DNA from: Pirellulales bacterium
GTDB lineage: Bacteria > Planctomycetota > Planctomycetia > Pirellulales > PALSA-1355
Reading direction: 5' to 3'
Assembly (NCBI GenBank): GCA_022844125.1
Contig: JALHMI010000010.1
Span: 186,001 to 250,000 of the forward strand
Length of the DNA: 64,000 bases
The notes under the pieces were generated by a model that was not told the origin of the DNA, ran no database searches, and saw nothing but the letters and a program-made list of their open reading frames with translations. The position numbers were made by a program, and so were the translations under genes. Positions 11,236 through 21,461 of the stretch are shown piece by piece. Numbering within the stretch: position 1 is the stretch's first letter; each line of letters begins with the position of its first letter.

Positions 11236-11254
11236 AGTGTACACGTATACACTA
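11235..11254. promoter_or_regulatory. 20-bp near-perfect palindrome (candidate operator)
   Basis: tagtgtacacgtatacacta; 18/20 positions self-complementary; starts at the last base of the -10 box. Confidence 0.55.
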
Positions 11255-11288
11255 CATGGCGAGTACCCCGGCACCTTGGTGGTGAAAC

Positions 11289-12035
11289 ATGCTCCCTGAA
11301 CTCACGCAAGATGACTATGCCGCGGCGCTCGATGGCGTGGCGGCCGACGTGCTGGCTCAATCGCCAACCACGGCTCCGCCAGTGGATGCACTCGAACTCG
11401 CTCGCCGCCTGGGCCTCGACGTCGCTTGGGACGAGGGGCAGTCAGGCCGCGGACGCATCGCCAGACTGGCCGGCCGACCTGGCGCGGCCAACCGTGGCTC
11501 GATCATGCTGCGGCCCGATCCGCGCCGCGAGCGGCTCCACTGGGCGATCGCCCACGAGATTGGCGAGTGGTGCGCACACCAGGTGTTTTCCAGCCTCGCC
11601 GTGGATCCATCGGAAGCGCCGCCGGCTGCTCGCGAGACGGTCGCCAATCAACTTGCCGCGCGAATCCTGCTGCCGCGCGGCGAGTTTGGCTGCGATGCCC
11701 GAGCCTGCAACTGGGACTTGCTGGCCCTGAAAGAACGCTATGCCACTGCCAGCCATGAATTGATCGCCCGGCGAATGCTCGACTTCACACCGGCCATCAT
11801 CATCACCATCTTCGATCAGGGGCGACGCACGTTCCGCCGCGGCAACTTGCCATTTCGAGCGCCGGCCATGGCCTACCTTGAACAGCTCACCTGGCGGCGA
11901 GCGCATGAAGAGGGCGAGACGGTCGAAGAAGATGGCGGCGGATTGCACGTTCAAGCCTGGGCAATCCACGAACCCGGCTGGCGACGCGAAATTCTACGTA
12001 CGGAGTGGCTGACCGACGAACCGCTCGACGACTGA
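11289..12035 (+). CDS. ImmA/IrrE family metallo-endopeptidase-like protein (HEIGE variant)
   Basis: VDALELARRLGLDV...LHWAIAHEIGEWCAH...ETVANQLAARILLP layout of ImmA/IrrE proteins. Confidence 0.8.
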   Translation: MLPELTQDDYAAALDGVAADVLAQSPTTAPPVDALELARRLGLDVAWDEGQSGRGRIARLAGRPGAANRGSIMLRPDPRRERLHWAIAHEIGEWCAHQVFSSLAVDPSEAPPAARETVANQLAARILLPRGEFGCDARACNWDLLALKERYATASHELIARRMLDFTPAIIITIFDQGRRTFRRGNLPFRAPAMAYLEQLTWRRAHEEGETVEEDGGGLHVQAWAIHEPGWRREILRTEWLTDEPLDD

Positions 12036-12045
12036 CGTCCAGGCC

Positions 12046-12654
12046 TTAGCTATGCATCCGCGGCAGCAGATCCCCGGTGGCAATAATCTCCGCTTCGGCC
12101 TCAGAAAGCTCTTCCAGCCGCTGACGAACCACAGCGTCCTCGGCAAAGTGTCGCGCCATCCTCACATACGTGCTGTGATGCCGTGCTTCGGATTCGAACA
12201 GGCTGCCGTAAAATTCGGCCAACTCCTCGTCCTGCACATGCTCTCCCAGCAACGAAAATCGCTCACAACTTCGAGCCTCGATCAGGCTGGCAATCAGCAG
12301 GCGGTCAATTGCCCGGTGTGGCTCGCCGGGACGAACCAGATCGTTTAACTTGCGGCCATAGCAACTGGGCTTCATCGATCCGTAGGCAATCCCCCGCTTT
12401 TCGAGCAGCGCGAGCACCTGCCGAAAGTGGTCAAGCTCTTCGACCACGATCTCTGAGAGCTCCCCACACAGGTCGGGAACCTGCGTCCCGTAAGCAAACA
12501 ACAGGTTCATGGCCGTTCCAGCAGCCTTTTTCTCGCAGTGGGCATGGTCCACCAGGATGCTCGCCAGGTCCTCGTCAACCTGCGACAGCCATCGGACAGC
12601 CGTATCGCTCTTGAGCCCCAGCATGGGCAATCCCCGTGTTCCGAATCGCGTCAA
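12046..12654 (-). CDS. miaE: tRNA-(ms2io6A37) hydroxylase, MiaE
   Basis: ILVDHAHCEKKAAGTAMNLLFAY, VVEELDHFRQVL, IEARSCERFSLL, ESEARHHSTYV diiron motifs. Confidence 0.9.
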   Translation of the reverse strand: MTRFGTRGLPMLGLKSDTAVRWLSQVDEDLASILVDHAHCEKKAAGTAMNLLFAYGTQVPDLCGELSEIVVEELDHFRQVLALLEKRGIAYGSMKPSCYGRKLNDLVRPGEPHRAIDRLLIASLIEARSCERFSLLGEHVQDEELAEFYGSLFESEARHHSTYVRMARHFAEDAVVRQRLEELSEAEAEIIATGDLLPRMHS

Positions 12655-12828
12655 AGTTTGGCAACAGCCAACTTAACGGTTCGAATGCCGCAGGTTAAGC
12701 CGGTCTCGCGCGGGGCAGATTGCCGTGCGTTTTCGCCCGGTCAAAAACCGCCTTCATGTCGGGTGGACCTGCTTCCTATACTAGGATAAAGGTGCCTCTG
12801 ATGGTTCAGGCCCTGGGGAGCGTAAACG

Positions 12829-13452
12829 GTGACCGAGCGATTCATGTTTTCTTGGCTGCTTCGATGCCTCGCCTTGAGTGTATTTGCCATTGCGGCCGTA
12901 ACGAATTCAGTGGCCGAGGAGTTGCACGAGGATTTTCCGCAAGCCTCGCTACCGGACGCGATCAGCGGCGAAGATCGCTGCTTGGTTGCCGCCCGCGGAG
13001 AGCAGGCCACCGTCCTGCTATGCCTGGCCACGGATTGCCCGATCTCGGATGAATATGTGCCAACCATTATCGAACTCGCGAAGGAGTACTCCCCGCGCGG
13101 CGTGTCATTTGTCGGCATCGACCCCAATGGCATCGACACGCTCGAATCGATGGCCGCCTACGCCCGAGAGAACAAGATCGCGTTCCCGTTCCTGAAGGAC
13201 GCGGGCGGAAAAATCTCGCGGCGGCTGCTGTTCAGTGTCACGCCTGAGGCCCGCGTTTACGATCGCGACGGGCGGCTAGTATACAGCGGCCGGATCGACG
13301 ATCGCTACCGGCGGGGCGGAACCAGCGATCCCAACGTGAAGCGTGATCTGGCCGCGGCACTCGACGAAGTCTTGGCTGGCAAGCCTGTCAGCGCGGCTCG
13401 AACCAAGGCCATGGGCTGCCCGATTCAGGTGGTCGCACCCAAGGCGAAGTAA
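12829..13452 (+). CDS. exported redoxin/thioredoxin-fold protein
   Basis: Signal peptide; LCLATDCPISDEYVPTIIELAKEY...VSFVGIDPN...PFLKDAGG redoxin pattern; GTG start. Confidence 0.78.
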   Translation: MTERFMFSWLLRCLALSVFAIAAVTNSVAEELHEDFPQASLPDAISGEDRCLVAARGEQATVLLCLATDCPISDEYVPTIIELAKEYSPRGVSFVGIDPNGIDTLESMAAYARENKIAFPFLKDAGGKISRRLLFSVTPEARVYDRDGRLVYSGRIDDRYRRGGTSDPNVKRDLAAALDEVLAGKPVSAARTKAMGCPIQVVAPKAK

Positions 13453-13455
13453 AGC

Positions 13456-14127
13456 TTACGCCACGGGAATCAGCGACAGCACGGCGAAGTAGTGGCAGGC
13501 GCTGCCTGCGATAACCATCACGTGCCAGGCGGCGTGGAAATAGGGCACGCGGTCGTCCTTCAGCAGGAACAGCGTTCCCACCGTGTAGAAGATCCCGCCC
13601 AGGGCCACCCAGCCCAGGATGTGCGAGGGGACGATTTCGACGATCGGCTTGATGGCCAGGATTGGCAGCCACCCCATCACCACATAGGCCCCGATCGAAA
13701 CGTTGTGCAGCCGCGTGTAGAACAGCTTCGCACAGATGCCTGCCAGTGCGCATGCCCAGATGGAGATGAACAGCGCCCACCACCAGCCATCGCGAAAATA
13801 GGTCAGTGCGAGCGGTGTGAACGTTCCGGCAATCAGCAGGAAAATGCAGACCTGATCGACCGTGCGGAAAAAGTGCCGCCGCTTGGGATCGGCAAAGCTA
13901 TGCGAAAGAGTCGACGCCGCATACAACGCGACCAGCGTGAAGCCGTATACGCTGACGCCGATTACCTGCAGCGCATCGCCGTAAGCGAGGCCACGATTCA
14001 CCAACAGAACCGTCCCCACGACGGACAATGCCAGGCCCAGTCCGTGGGTAATCGAGTTGGCAAGCTCCTCGGGCTTCGAGAGGGGCGCCGGCAGGTTGTC
14101 GGCCAGTTCAAATGCGGTGGTGCTCAT
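13456..14127 (-). CDS. hemolysin III / TrhA (PAQR) family membrane protein
   Basis: EELANSITHGLGLALS, STLSHSF, DQVCIFLLIAGTFTPL, HAAWHVMVIAGSACHYFAV motifs; start set at ATG 14127. Confidence 0.9.
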   Translation of the reverse strand: MSTTAFELADNLPAPLSKPEELANSITHGLGLALSVVGTVLLVNRGLAYGDALQVIGVSVYGFTLVALYAASTLSHSFADPKRRHFFRTVDQVCIFLLIAGTFTPLALTYFRDGWWWALFISIWACALAGICAKLFYTRLHNVSIGAYVVMGWLPILAIKPIVEIVPSHILGWVALGGIFYTVGTLFLLKDDRVPYFHAAWHVMVIAGSACHYFAVLSLIPVA

Positions 14128-14483
14128 TGCGGAGAGGGGCCGGGATTGCGCGGTAAGTCCATACGTCCCAGACCAGAATCGCGAGTCCGGAGCGCTGCTG
14201 CAAATCGCCAGGCTGTGAGGAGGCCGGACGTTCTTCGTCGCATTCGCGACGTCATGGCCCCGCAACCAGCCTTGGCGCGGATAACCTATCCAACCATATT
14301 ATTGTTATCGACTACCGGACGGGAAAGCGCCAGCCGCGCGGACTTGGCAATTCCGCCGCGCGCCGTCAAATTCCGCCCAGGCTGCCAGTCCGCAGCGGAT
14401 TCTTGCCGAATTCTCATGAAACCCAGCGTTGTCGACGCGGGCAATAAACCCCCGAAGCATCGCTTTAAGCACTCCAGCGCAAC

Positions 14484-15353
14484 ATGCAAACCGACGAAAC
14501 GTCCCCCTGGATCATTGAAGCCGACGACGTCACTTTTCAGGAGCGGGTCGTCGAGCGCTCTCGCGAACTGCCGATCGTCATCGACTTCTGGGCCACTTGG
14601 TGCCAGCCCTGCCGCATGCTGGGCCCGATTCTGGAACAGCTCGCCCGCGAGTTTGGCGGAAAGTTTCTGCTCGCCAAGGTCGAAACGGAGAAAGCGCCCA
14701 GCATCGCCGCGGCCTTTAACGTGCAATCGATTCCGGCTGTGTACGGACTTCGCGACGGGCAGCTCCTCGACTTCTTCGTCGGTCTGTTGCCGGAGCCGCA
14801 GATTCGCAGTTGGCTCGAGAGATTGCTGCCGAGCCCGGCCGAGCAACTGGTGGCGGAAGGCAAGTCGCAAGCCGCTCAGGATCCGGTGGCGGCCGAAGCC
14901 AAGTTTCGCGAAGCGGCCACGCTCGACGTGAATCTGGCTGCGGCCCGCATCGCGCTAGCTGAATTGCTACTCGACCAGAAGCGAGCGAGCGACGCGGCCG
15001 CGGTAATCGACGAGCTCGAACGCCGAGGTTACCTTGAACCCGAGGCCGAAAAGCTCCAAGCACGCCTGCACTTGGCCGCGCAGGCCGACAGCCCACATGA
15101 TCTCGAAGCGCTTCGCCAGGCCGTCCTCGCATCACCAGGCGACCTGCAGGCAAAACTCGACCTGGCCGCGGCCCTCGCCGCCGAACGCCAATTCGCCGAT
15201 GCTCTCGAGACGGCACTCGCCATCGTCAGCTCGGGCCAGAAAGAGTTCGTCGAACCGGCTCGCGCTTTCATGGTCGACCTGTTCCGTTTGCTCGAAGACC
15301 AACCGGAACTGGTCACTGAATATCGCCGCCGGCTATCGACAGCCCTGTATTAA
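14484..15353 (+). CDS. thioredoxin-TPR protein (YbbN/CnoX-like)
   Basis: VIDFWATWCQPCRMLGPILEQLA followed by C-terminal TPR-like helices. Confidence 0.88.
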   Translation: MQTDETSPWIIEADDVTFQERVVERSRELPIVIDFWATWCQPCRMLGPILEQLAREFGGKFLLAKVETEKAPSIAAAFNVQSIPAVYGLRDGQLLDFFVGLLPEPQIRSWLERLLPSPAEQLVAEGKSQAAQDPVAAEAKFREAATLDVNLAAARIALAELLLDQKRASDAAAVIDELERRGYLEPEAEKLQARLHLAAQADSPHDLEALRQAVLASPGDLQAKLDLAAALAAERQFADALETALAIVSSGQKEFVEPARAFMVDLFRLLEDQPELVTEYRRRLSTALY

Positions 15354-15361
15354 CGGTCGAT

Positions 15362-15964
15362 TCAGTCGCCGTGTTGCTGCCGCAGCCGAGCGCTCGTCCG
15401 CAGAATCAATTGCGCGCGCTCGAAAAGGTCGAGCCACTCTTGCACCACGGCTGCGGTCAATTCCGCGGGCGGGGCGCCAATGCCCGTCGGACACGAAGGA
15501 CCAAGCTGGCTCGCGGCGATCGAACGATACTTGGCAAGCGTCCGGTCGCCAAATCTTGCGACCTCTTGATCGTCTTCGCTCAGGATCACCACCACGGGAA
15601 CCCGTGCTCCGCCACAGATCTTCAGCTCTCCAGCCAGGTCGGGATGGGCGTCGCGATCGAAGAAGTGCAGCGCGATTCGCTTCGTCGCTTTGGCAAAGTG
15701 ATCGAAAATCGGGCATTGATTCACACAATCGCCACACCACGCCCCGGCCAGGCAGAGCACTTTCATGTCCCGCTCGAAGCCGGCCAACAGCTTACGCTGC
15801 GAGTCGGTCAGGGCGATGCTCGCATGAAAATCGCTCCAGCGGCGACGGTGCTCGTCGGTCCCATGTTTGGCGAGAAACGCCTCGTAGGTATCTCCCTCGG
15901 CGAACTTCGCTGCAAAATCAATCATTCCGATTCCTCTCGCTGTGCTAATTCTCGATCTCCGCAA
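15362..15964 (-). CDS. thioredoxin family protein
   Basis: LAGAWCGDCVNQCPIFDHFA; GGARVPVVVILSEDDQEVARFGDRTLAKY. Confidence 0.8.
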   Translation of the reverse strand: MRRSRISTARGIGMIDFAAKFAEGDTYEAFLAKHGTDEHRRRWSDFHASIALTDSQRKLLAGFERDMKVLCLAGAWCGDCVNQCPIFDHFAKATKRIALHFFDRDAHPDLAGELKICGGARVPVVVILSEDDQEVARFGDRTLAKYRSIAASQLGPSCPTGIGAPPAELTAAVVQEWLDLFERAQLILRTSARLRQQHGD

Positions 15965-15972
15965 CCCGCGGA

Positions 15973-16572
15973 TCAGGTTACGCGGCGCGGCTTGTAAAAC
16001 TGCCGTACGTCGATATGAGCCATTCCGGCTCGCCGCGCGGCCTCCAGACCTGGATCAGTATCCTCATACACGACGCAGTACTTCGGTTCGATTCCTAGTC
16101 GCCGTGCGGCCTCCAGGAACACATCCGGATTGGGCTTATGCCGCTCAACTTCGTCAGCGCTCACCACGGCGTCAAACCAGTCGTGAATCTCGAGTTGATT
16201 GAGAATCAGCTCGCAGATGTCGCGCGTGGCTCCAGTGGCCACGGCCAGCGGAATGCTGCCGCGGTGCTTGCGGGCCACCGAAGTCGTGTGCTCGATCGGC
16301 TGCACCAAGTGCAACGTCTCGGCAAATAACGACTCTTTCTCGACCGAGATCTGCAGCGCATCGAGCGGCTGTCCCGACTCGCTGATGAGCAGATCCGCCA
16401 CACGATGCGTGGGCCAACCACCCAGGGCGTAAAACCGATCCTCGCTCATTTCGAGGCCATACCGCTGGAGGATCACGCTCCAGGCCTCGTAGTGCGACGG
16501 CATTGTATCGGCCAGCGTGCCATCGAGATCAAAAATGATTCCCCGCACTTCACTCAAATCCAGTTCCAACAC
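15973..16572 (-). CDS. HAD-IA family hydrolase (beta-phosphoglucomutase-like)
   Basis: GIIFDLDGTLADTMPSHYEAW; HKPNPDVFLEAARRLG; CVVYEDTDPGLEAARRAGM. Confidence 0.92.
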   Translation of the reverse strand: MLELDLSEVRGIIFDLDGTLADTMPSHYEAWSVILQRYGLEMSEDRFYALGGWPTHRVADLLISESGQPLDALQISVEKESLFAETLHLVQPIEHTTSVARKHRGSIPLAVATGATRDICELILNQLEIHDWFDAVVSADEVERHKPNPDVFLEAARRLGIEPKYCVVYEDTDPGLEAARRAGMAHIDVRQFYKPRRVT

Positions 16573-16581
16573 AACAGCTCC

Positions 16582-17253
16582 TTAACTCCGCCCGTTCCAC
16601 TCGTTGTCAAATTGCCTGAGAAACGTCTCCATGAAAGCATGCCGTGCTTCTGCCAGGCGGCGGCCGGCGGTGGTGTTCATCCGATCCTTGAGCAGCAGCT
16701 TTTCGTGAAAGTGATTGATCGTCGTCGTTCGCTTCGACTTGTAGTCGGCAAACGTGGCATGCGCTTCTGCCGCCAGCGTCGGATCGTGCATCGCCTGCCC
16801 GGCGTGACCGCCGTACGCGAACGTGCGCGCAATTCCCACGGCGCCAATCGCATCCAACCGGTCGGCATCCTGCACGACGCGCCCTTCCAAGGTGTGCATC
16901 GGCGTGGCAACTTTCGCGCCTTTGAACGAAATCGTGGCGATGATCTCGCACACCTGGTCGATCGCCTCTCCCTCAACGGCGAGCGACTCCAGCCACGCTC
17001 GGGCGGCTTTCGGCCCAGCCGAATCATCGCCGCCGTGAAACTTCCAATCCGCAACGTCATGGAGCAGCGCCGCTAGTTCCACGACGTACATGTCGGCGTT
17101 CTCGGCCCGGCCGATCACCATCGCCGATGCTCGCACCCGGGCAATGTGCCACCAGTCGTGACCCGAACTGTCGCCCGCAAGCTGCTCGCGGATGAACAGT
17201 TCCGTCCGGCGCAGGATCTCTTCGCGGCTGAGCACTGCCTCGGGCTTTACCAT
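16582..17253 (-). CDS. HD domain-containing phosphohydrolase
   Basis: HDWWHIARVRASA and ALLHDVADWKFHGGD; QDADRLDAIGAVGIART. Confidence 0.9.
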   Translation of the reverse strand: MVKPEAVLSREEILRRTELFIREQLAGDSSGHDWWHIARVRASAMVIGRAENADMYVVELAALLHDVADWKFHGGDDSAGPKAARAWLESLAVEGEAIDQVCEIIATISFKGAKVATPMHTLEGRVVQDADRLDAIGAVGIARTFAYGGHAGQAMHDPTLAAEAHATFADYKSKRTTTINHFHEKLLLKDRMNTTAGRRLAEARHAFMETFLRQFDNEWNGRS

Positions 17254-17271
17254 TTCACTCCTTCCCTTTCC

Positions 17272-18519
17272 CTAACCTCGCGAAAGCTGGGGCGGCGGAG
17301 GCGGAAATTTTAGCGGCGTGACGCTGATCCCCGCTTGCCCCAACGTTTCATACAATCGCTCGACGTGCTGGCGGTCGGCCGTTTCGACAGTACACAAGAC
17401 GTTCGCCGCACCAACATCCGGGCCAGAAAACGCCCGGTCATGAGTGATCTCCTGAATACTCGCTCCGCTGTCGGCAACGATCTGTGTGAGCTTGGCGAGC
17501 CCACCGGGACGGTCCGCCACCACGGCCGTGAATCGGCAGAGTCGTCCATCTGCCACGAGCGCTTTCTCAATGATCCGAGTCAGGATCAGGGGGTCAATGT
17601 TACCTCCGGAGAGAATCATGACCGTGCGCTTGCCCGCGGTCTGCGGCAATTTGCCGGACATCAAGGCCGCCAGCGGCGCTGCGCCCGCTCCTTCCACCAC
17701 GCTTTTCTCCAGTTCCACGAGTCGCAGCATCGCAAGCGACAGTTCGTCTTCGCCAACCGTTACAACCTCGTCCACTCGGCTTCGGGCCGTTTCGAATGCC
17801 AAACTCCCAATACGGCTCACCGCCAGACCATCGGCCACCGTAGGGCGCACTTCCACCGGTTCGACCTGCCCCGCGGCAAGCGATGCGACAAAGCCCTGCG
17901 CGCGCTTGGGCTCCACGCCCAGAATCTGCACGTCGGGCGCAAGGCTCTTCACCGCGAGGGCTACGCCGGCCACGAGACCTCCACCCCCGATGGGCACAAC
18001 AACCGCCTCGACGTCCGGCACCTGTTCGAGAATCTCCAGGCCGACGGTTCCTTGACCGGCGATGATCGCTGGATCGTCAAACCCATGAATGTAGGTGAGC
18101 TGCAATTGGGTAGCCAATTGTTGGGCATGTTCGAAAGCCTGTTGGAACGATTCGCCCTGCAAGATGACCTTCGCCCCCAGCCGCCGGCAAGTCGTGTGCT
18201 TGATCAGCGGCGCAAACCGCGGCATGACCACCGTCACCGGCACGTCGAGCAACTTGCCGTGATAGGCGAGCCCCAACGCATGATTGCCGGCCGAGGCCGA
18301 AACCACGCCTCGCCGACGCTTCTCTTCAGGCAGCAGAAGAAGGGCGTTACGAGCGCCGCGTTCTTTAAAGCTTCCTGTTCGCTGCAGGTAGTCCAGCTTG
18401 CAGTACACCCGACAACCGGCGATCTCGCTCAGCGGAATCGACTCGGGGCAGGGGCTGTAATAAATCCCCGAGGCAATGCGAACCTTGGCGGCATGCACGT
18501 CTGCGAGAGTAAGCGTCAT
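17272..18519 (-). CDS. threonine ammonia-lyase (PLP-dependent)
   Basis: LQRTGSFKERGARNAL (PLP Lys), SASAGNHALGLAYHG, VPIGGGGLVAGVALA, C-terminal ACT-like region. Confidence 0.92.
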   Translation of the reverse strand: MTLTLADVHAAKVRIASGIYYSPCPESIPLSEIAGCRVYCKLDYLQRTGSFKERGARNALLLLPEEKRRRGVVSASAGNHALGLAYHGKLLDVPVTVVMPRFAPLIKHTTCRRLGAKVILQGESFQQAFEHAQQLATQLQLTYIHGFDDPAIIAGQGTVGLEILEQVPDVEAVVVPIGGGGLVAGVALAVKSLAPDVQILGVEPKRAQGFVASLAAGQVEPVEVRPTVADGLAVSRIGSLAFETARSRVDEVVTVGEDELSLAMLRLVELEKSVVEGAGAAPLAALMSGKLPQTAGKRTVMILSGGNIDPLILTRIIEKALVADGRLCRFTAVVADRPGGLAKLTQIVADSGASIQEITHDRAFSGPDVGAANVLCTVETADRQHVERLYETLGQAGISVTPLKFPPPPPQLSRG

Positions 18520-18628
18520 GAGGTCAGTTCAAGGGGGTGACTGGCGGCGCGACTTGGGGAAACTGAATTCGACGGGCGACGTTTCGACAAGCAGGCGACG
18601 CGGGCGGTTCGGCGCTCGGGGTGAGAAT

Positions 18629-19366
18629 TCAATCGGAAGGAAAAGGGACCGGTTCACCATTGAGCTCAGCGAGCGCATTCCGCGCCGCCCGCTGCTCGGC
18701 TTCCTTTTTGTTCCGTCCCCAGGCCGCCTGAAACTGACCGCGCCCGATCTGAGCCGAGACTTTGAAACACTTGCTGTGGTCCGGCCCTTTTTCGTCCAGC
18801 AGCAAGTAGGTGGGGGTCGAACCATTCTCGCGCTGTGCCATCTGCTGCAGAAGCGACTTGTAGTTGCCTCCCAGCTCGCCCGCGGCTGCCAGCTCAATTT
18901 CGGGCCCGATGAATCGCGTGATGAAATCGCGTACGGCCGGATCGCCGCCATCAAGATAGATCGCCGCCGCCAGCGACTCGAATACATCGGCCAGCAGCGA
19001 GGGCGGCACGCTTGGATGGGTCGTCATGCCCTTCCCCAGGATCAGAAACTCCTGCAGCCCCAGGGCTTCACTGATCTTCGCGCAGGTTTGCCGGCTAACG
19101 ACCACCGACTTGATTTTCGTCAGATCCCCCTCCAGGTAGTCCGGGTACTGGACGAACAGAATCTCGCAGACGATGGCCCCCAGGATCGCGTCTCCCAGGA
19201 ACTCCAACCGCTCGTTGCTAGCCAGCCGATGGTGGGCCCCCGAGGCATGCGTCAGGGCCGAAACCAACAGGGCTTTATCTCGAAAATCGTAGCCGATTCG
19301 CCGCTCGCACCGTTCCAGATCGCTAAGTGTGCCGTCGCTGATCGTGGCTTGAGCCGGCTCTGACAT
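18629..19366 (-). CDS. rnc: ribonuclease III
   Basis: NERLEFLGDAILGAIVCEILF signature; C-terminal dsRBD-like AWGRNKKEAEQRAARNALAEL. Confidence 0.94.
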   Translation of the reverse strand: MSEPAQATISDGTLSDLERCERRIGYDFRDKALLVSALTHASGAHHRLASNERLEFLGDAILGAIVCEILFVQYPDYLEGDLTKIKSVVVSRQTCAKISEALGLQEFLILGKGMTTHPSVPPSLLADVFESLAAAIYLDGGDPAVRDFITRFIGPEIELAAAGELGGNYKSLLQQMAQRENGSTPTYLLLDEKGPDHSKCFKVSAQIGRGQFQAAWGRNKKEAEQRAARNALAELNGEPVPFPSD

Positions 19367-19684
19367 GGCGAAATCAGCCTTTACCCGGGCGAACGAAAAG
19401 TGCTACCGTTGCGCTACGTAACCCTATCGGCCATATTGGCTTTTGTCAATCCGAGCCAGTTCGCAAGCAGGCCTCTGAGCGCGTCTGAACCGTCGGACGG
19501 TAGCCCCCGCCCGACTTGAGAAACGAGCCCGATATTTGCTAGAGCTGCATCGAACAACCGTCGCCGGCGAACCGGTTTCGCCCAGCTTGCGTAAGGGGAC
19601 AAGGGAGTTACTGCATTGCCGGTACTTCCGACTTTAACCGCAAACATATCGCATCCTGATTCGTCCACATCAAGGAGGACATTC

Positions 19685-21202
19685 ATGTCCAAACCCAGTT
19701 TTCGCGGCTACCGTGTGACTGCCGCCCTCGCACTCGTCGCGGCTGTTGGCCTGGGCGTGGCGATCGAACGATCCGGCGCAACAGGCAATGCCCCCAAGGA
19801 AGTGAACCCCGTCACGTTGCGTCATGCCGAGCAGCTCTCGGCGGCATTTCACGACGCGGCGGCCGTTGCGCTTCCGAGCGTTGTCACGATCCGCAGCAAG
19901 GCCAAGGCACAACCCGTCGCCAACAATGGCCGCAATCGCATGCCCCAGGGTGAAAACCCGTTCAAAGGCACCCCGTTTGAAGATTTCTTCGGCAAGGAAG
20001 GCTTCGAGTTCCACGGCGGACAGAACATGCCGCCTCGCCAGGGTACTGGCTCGGGCGTGATCATCGACTCGGCAGGCCTCGTCCTGACGAACAACCACGT
20101 GGTCGAAGGCGCCGACGAAGTCGTTGTCATCCTGGCCGACGGTCGCGAATTCAAGGGCGACGACATCAAAACCGATCCCGAAACCGACTTGGCGATCATT
20201 CGTATTCGAGGCGCGGGCAATCTGCCGGCCGCGAAGCTTGGTGACTCGGATCAACTTCAAATCGGCGATTGGGTCATCGCCATCGGCAGCCCGTTCGAAC
20301 TCGATCAGACCGTCAGCGCCGGCATTATCAGCGGTCAAGGCCGCGAGCTCAGCTCAATCCGCCGGGCCAAGTTCCTGCAAACCGATGCAGCCATTAACCC
20401 GGGTAACTCGGGCGGTCCACTTGTGAACCTTAAGGGTGAAATCGTTGGTATCAATACCGCGATTGCCACGAACAGCGGCAGCTTCAATGGCATTGGTTTC
20501 GCCGTGCCGTCGAATCTGGCCAAGTGGGTCACCGGTCACTTGATCGCCAAAGGCAGTGTACAGCGAGCATATCTCGGCGTGGGCATTAGCCCGCTTACCG
20601 GTGACCTGGCCGAGAAGCTCAACACCGAAGGCGAGGGTGTGCTGATCAATCAAGTGCATCCCGGTACTCCCGCCGCGGAGGCCGGCTTCAAGCCCGGCGA
20701 CGTGGTCATCAGCTTTGCCGGTACCAAGGTGAGCAACCCGCGCGACCTGCAGGAGCTAGTTGAACGGGTGCCGATCGAAAGCAAGCAGTCCGTCGAAGTG
20801 ATGCGAGCGGGTAAGCCTGTCACGCTCACGGTAACGGCCAAGGCGCTGCCCGCCGATGCGGAACAGACTTTCACGCCAGGCGCAACGCCCGATCGTGCCT
20901 CAGCCGAACCGGGCACTTTTAAGGCAGACGAACTCGGCGTGACGGTCTCGAATCTGACCGACGAGCAAGCCTCGGCAATGAAGGTTTCCGCCGGTGGGGT
21001 GATGATAACTGAAGTTGACCCGAGTAGCCCGGCTTACGAGGCCGGTCTGCGACGGGGCATGGTGATCCTCACTGTCGGCCAGGCCGAGGTGAAAGACCTC
21101 GATTCGTTTAAGACTGCGATGGAAGGTCAGTCAGTTAAAGACAAGGTCCTGCTCTACGTGCAGGTCCGTCCCGGCCAGAATGCCTTCGTCGTCGTGAAGT
21201 AG
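19685..21202 (+). CDS. DegP/HtrA (Do family) serine protease with two PDZ domains
   Basis: GVIIDSAGLVLTNNHVVEGA, DLAIIRI, AINPGNSGGPLVNLKGEIVGINTAI; two PDZ repeats; start ATG 19685. Confidence 0.95.
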   Translation: MSKPSFRGYRVTAALALVAAVGLGVAIERSGATGNAPKEVNPVTLRHAEQLSAAFHDAAAVALPSVVTIRSKAKAQPVANNGRNRMPQGENPFKGTPFEDFFGKEGFEFHGGQNMPPRQGTGSGVIIDSAGLVLTNNHVVEGADEVVVILADGREFKGDDIKTDPETDLAIIRIRGAGNLPAAKLGDSDQLQIGDWVIAIGSPFELDQTVSAGIISGQGRELSSIRRAKFLQTDAAINPGNSGGPLVNLKGEIVGINTAIATNSGSFNGIGFAVPSNLAKWVTGHLIAKGSVQRAYLGVGISPLTGDLAEKLNTEGEGVLINQVHPGTPAAEAGFKPGDVVISFAGTKVSNPRDLQELVERVPIESKQSVEVMRAGKPVTLTVTAKALPADAEQTFTPGATPDRASAEPGTFKADELGVTVSNLTDEQASAMKVSAGGVMITEVDPSSPAYEAGLRRGMVILTVGQAEVKDLDSFKTAMEGQSVKDKVLLYVQVRPGQNAFVVVK

Positions 21203-21253
21203 GCAGTGTGAAGTAAACGCAGACTAACTTTGTAGTACAGTCTCCAGCAGTTG

Positions 21254-21292
21254 GGGGCGGCTCCTTTCGGGGAGACGCCCCTTTCTGTTTTT
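21254..21292 (+). terminator. rho-independent-type terminator after degP-like gene
   Basis: ggggcg-gctcctttcggggaga-cgcccc hairpin followed by tttctgttttt. Confidence 0.65.
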
Positions 21293-21461
21293 AGGCTGCG
21301 ACTTTTCCCAACGCTGCGGTCGCCTCTACGTCGCGCGGGCTCCTGCGAAGTTACGATGAACACAGGAGGACTTCGAGCCCGTCGTTTGGCTTTGACACAC
21401 CCCAGTTGCAGGACCATACTCACAAGTTCATTTTGTCGCGGAATTGCTTGGGCCCGAAGTT

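Noticed and set aside
13492-14931. 479-aa ORF on + strand
   Set aside because: Antisense to the hemolysin III-like gene and out of frame with the thioredoxin-TPR gene; composition is not protein-like.
17335-18540. 401-aa ORF on + strand opposite the threonine ammonia-lyase
   Set aside because: Shadow ORF; the minus-strand PLP enzyme is well supported.
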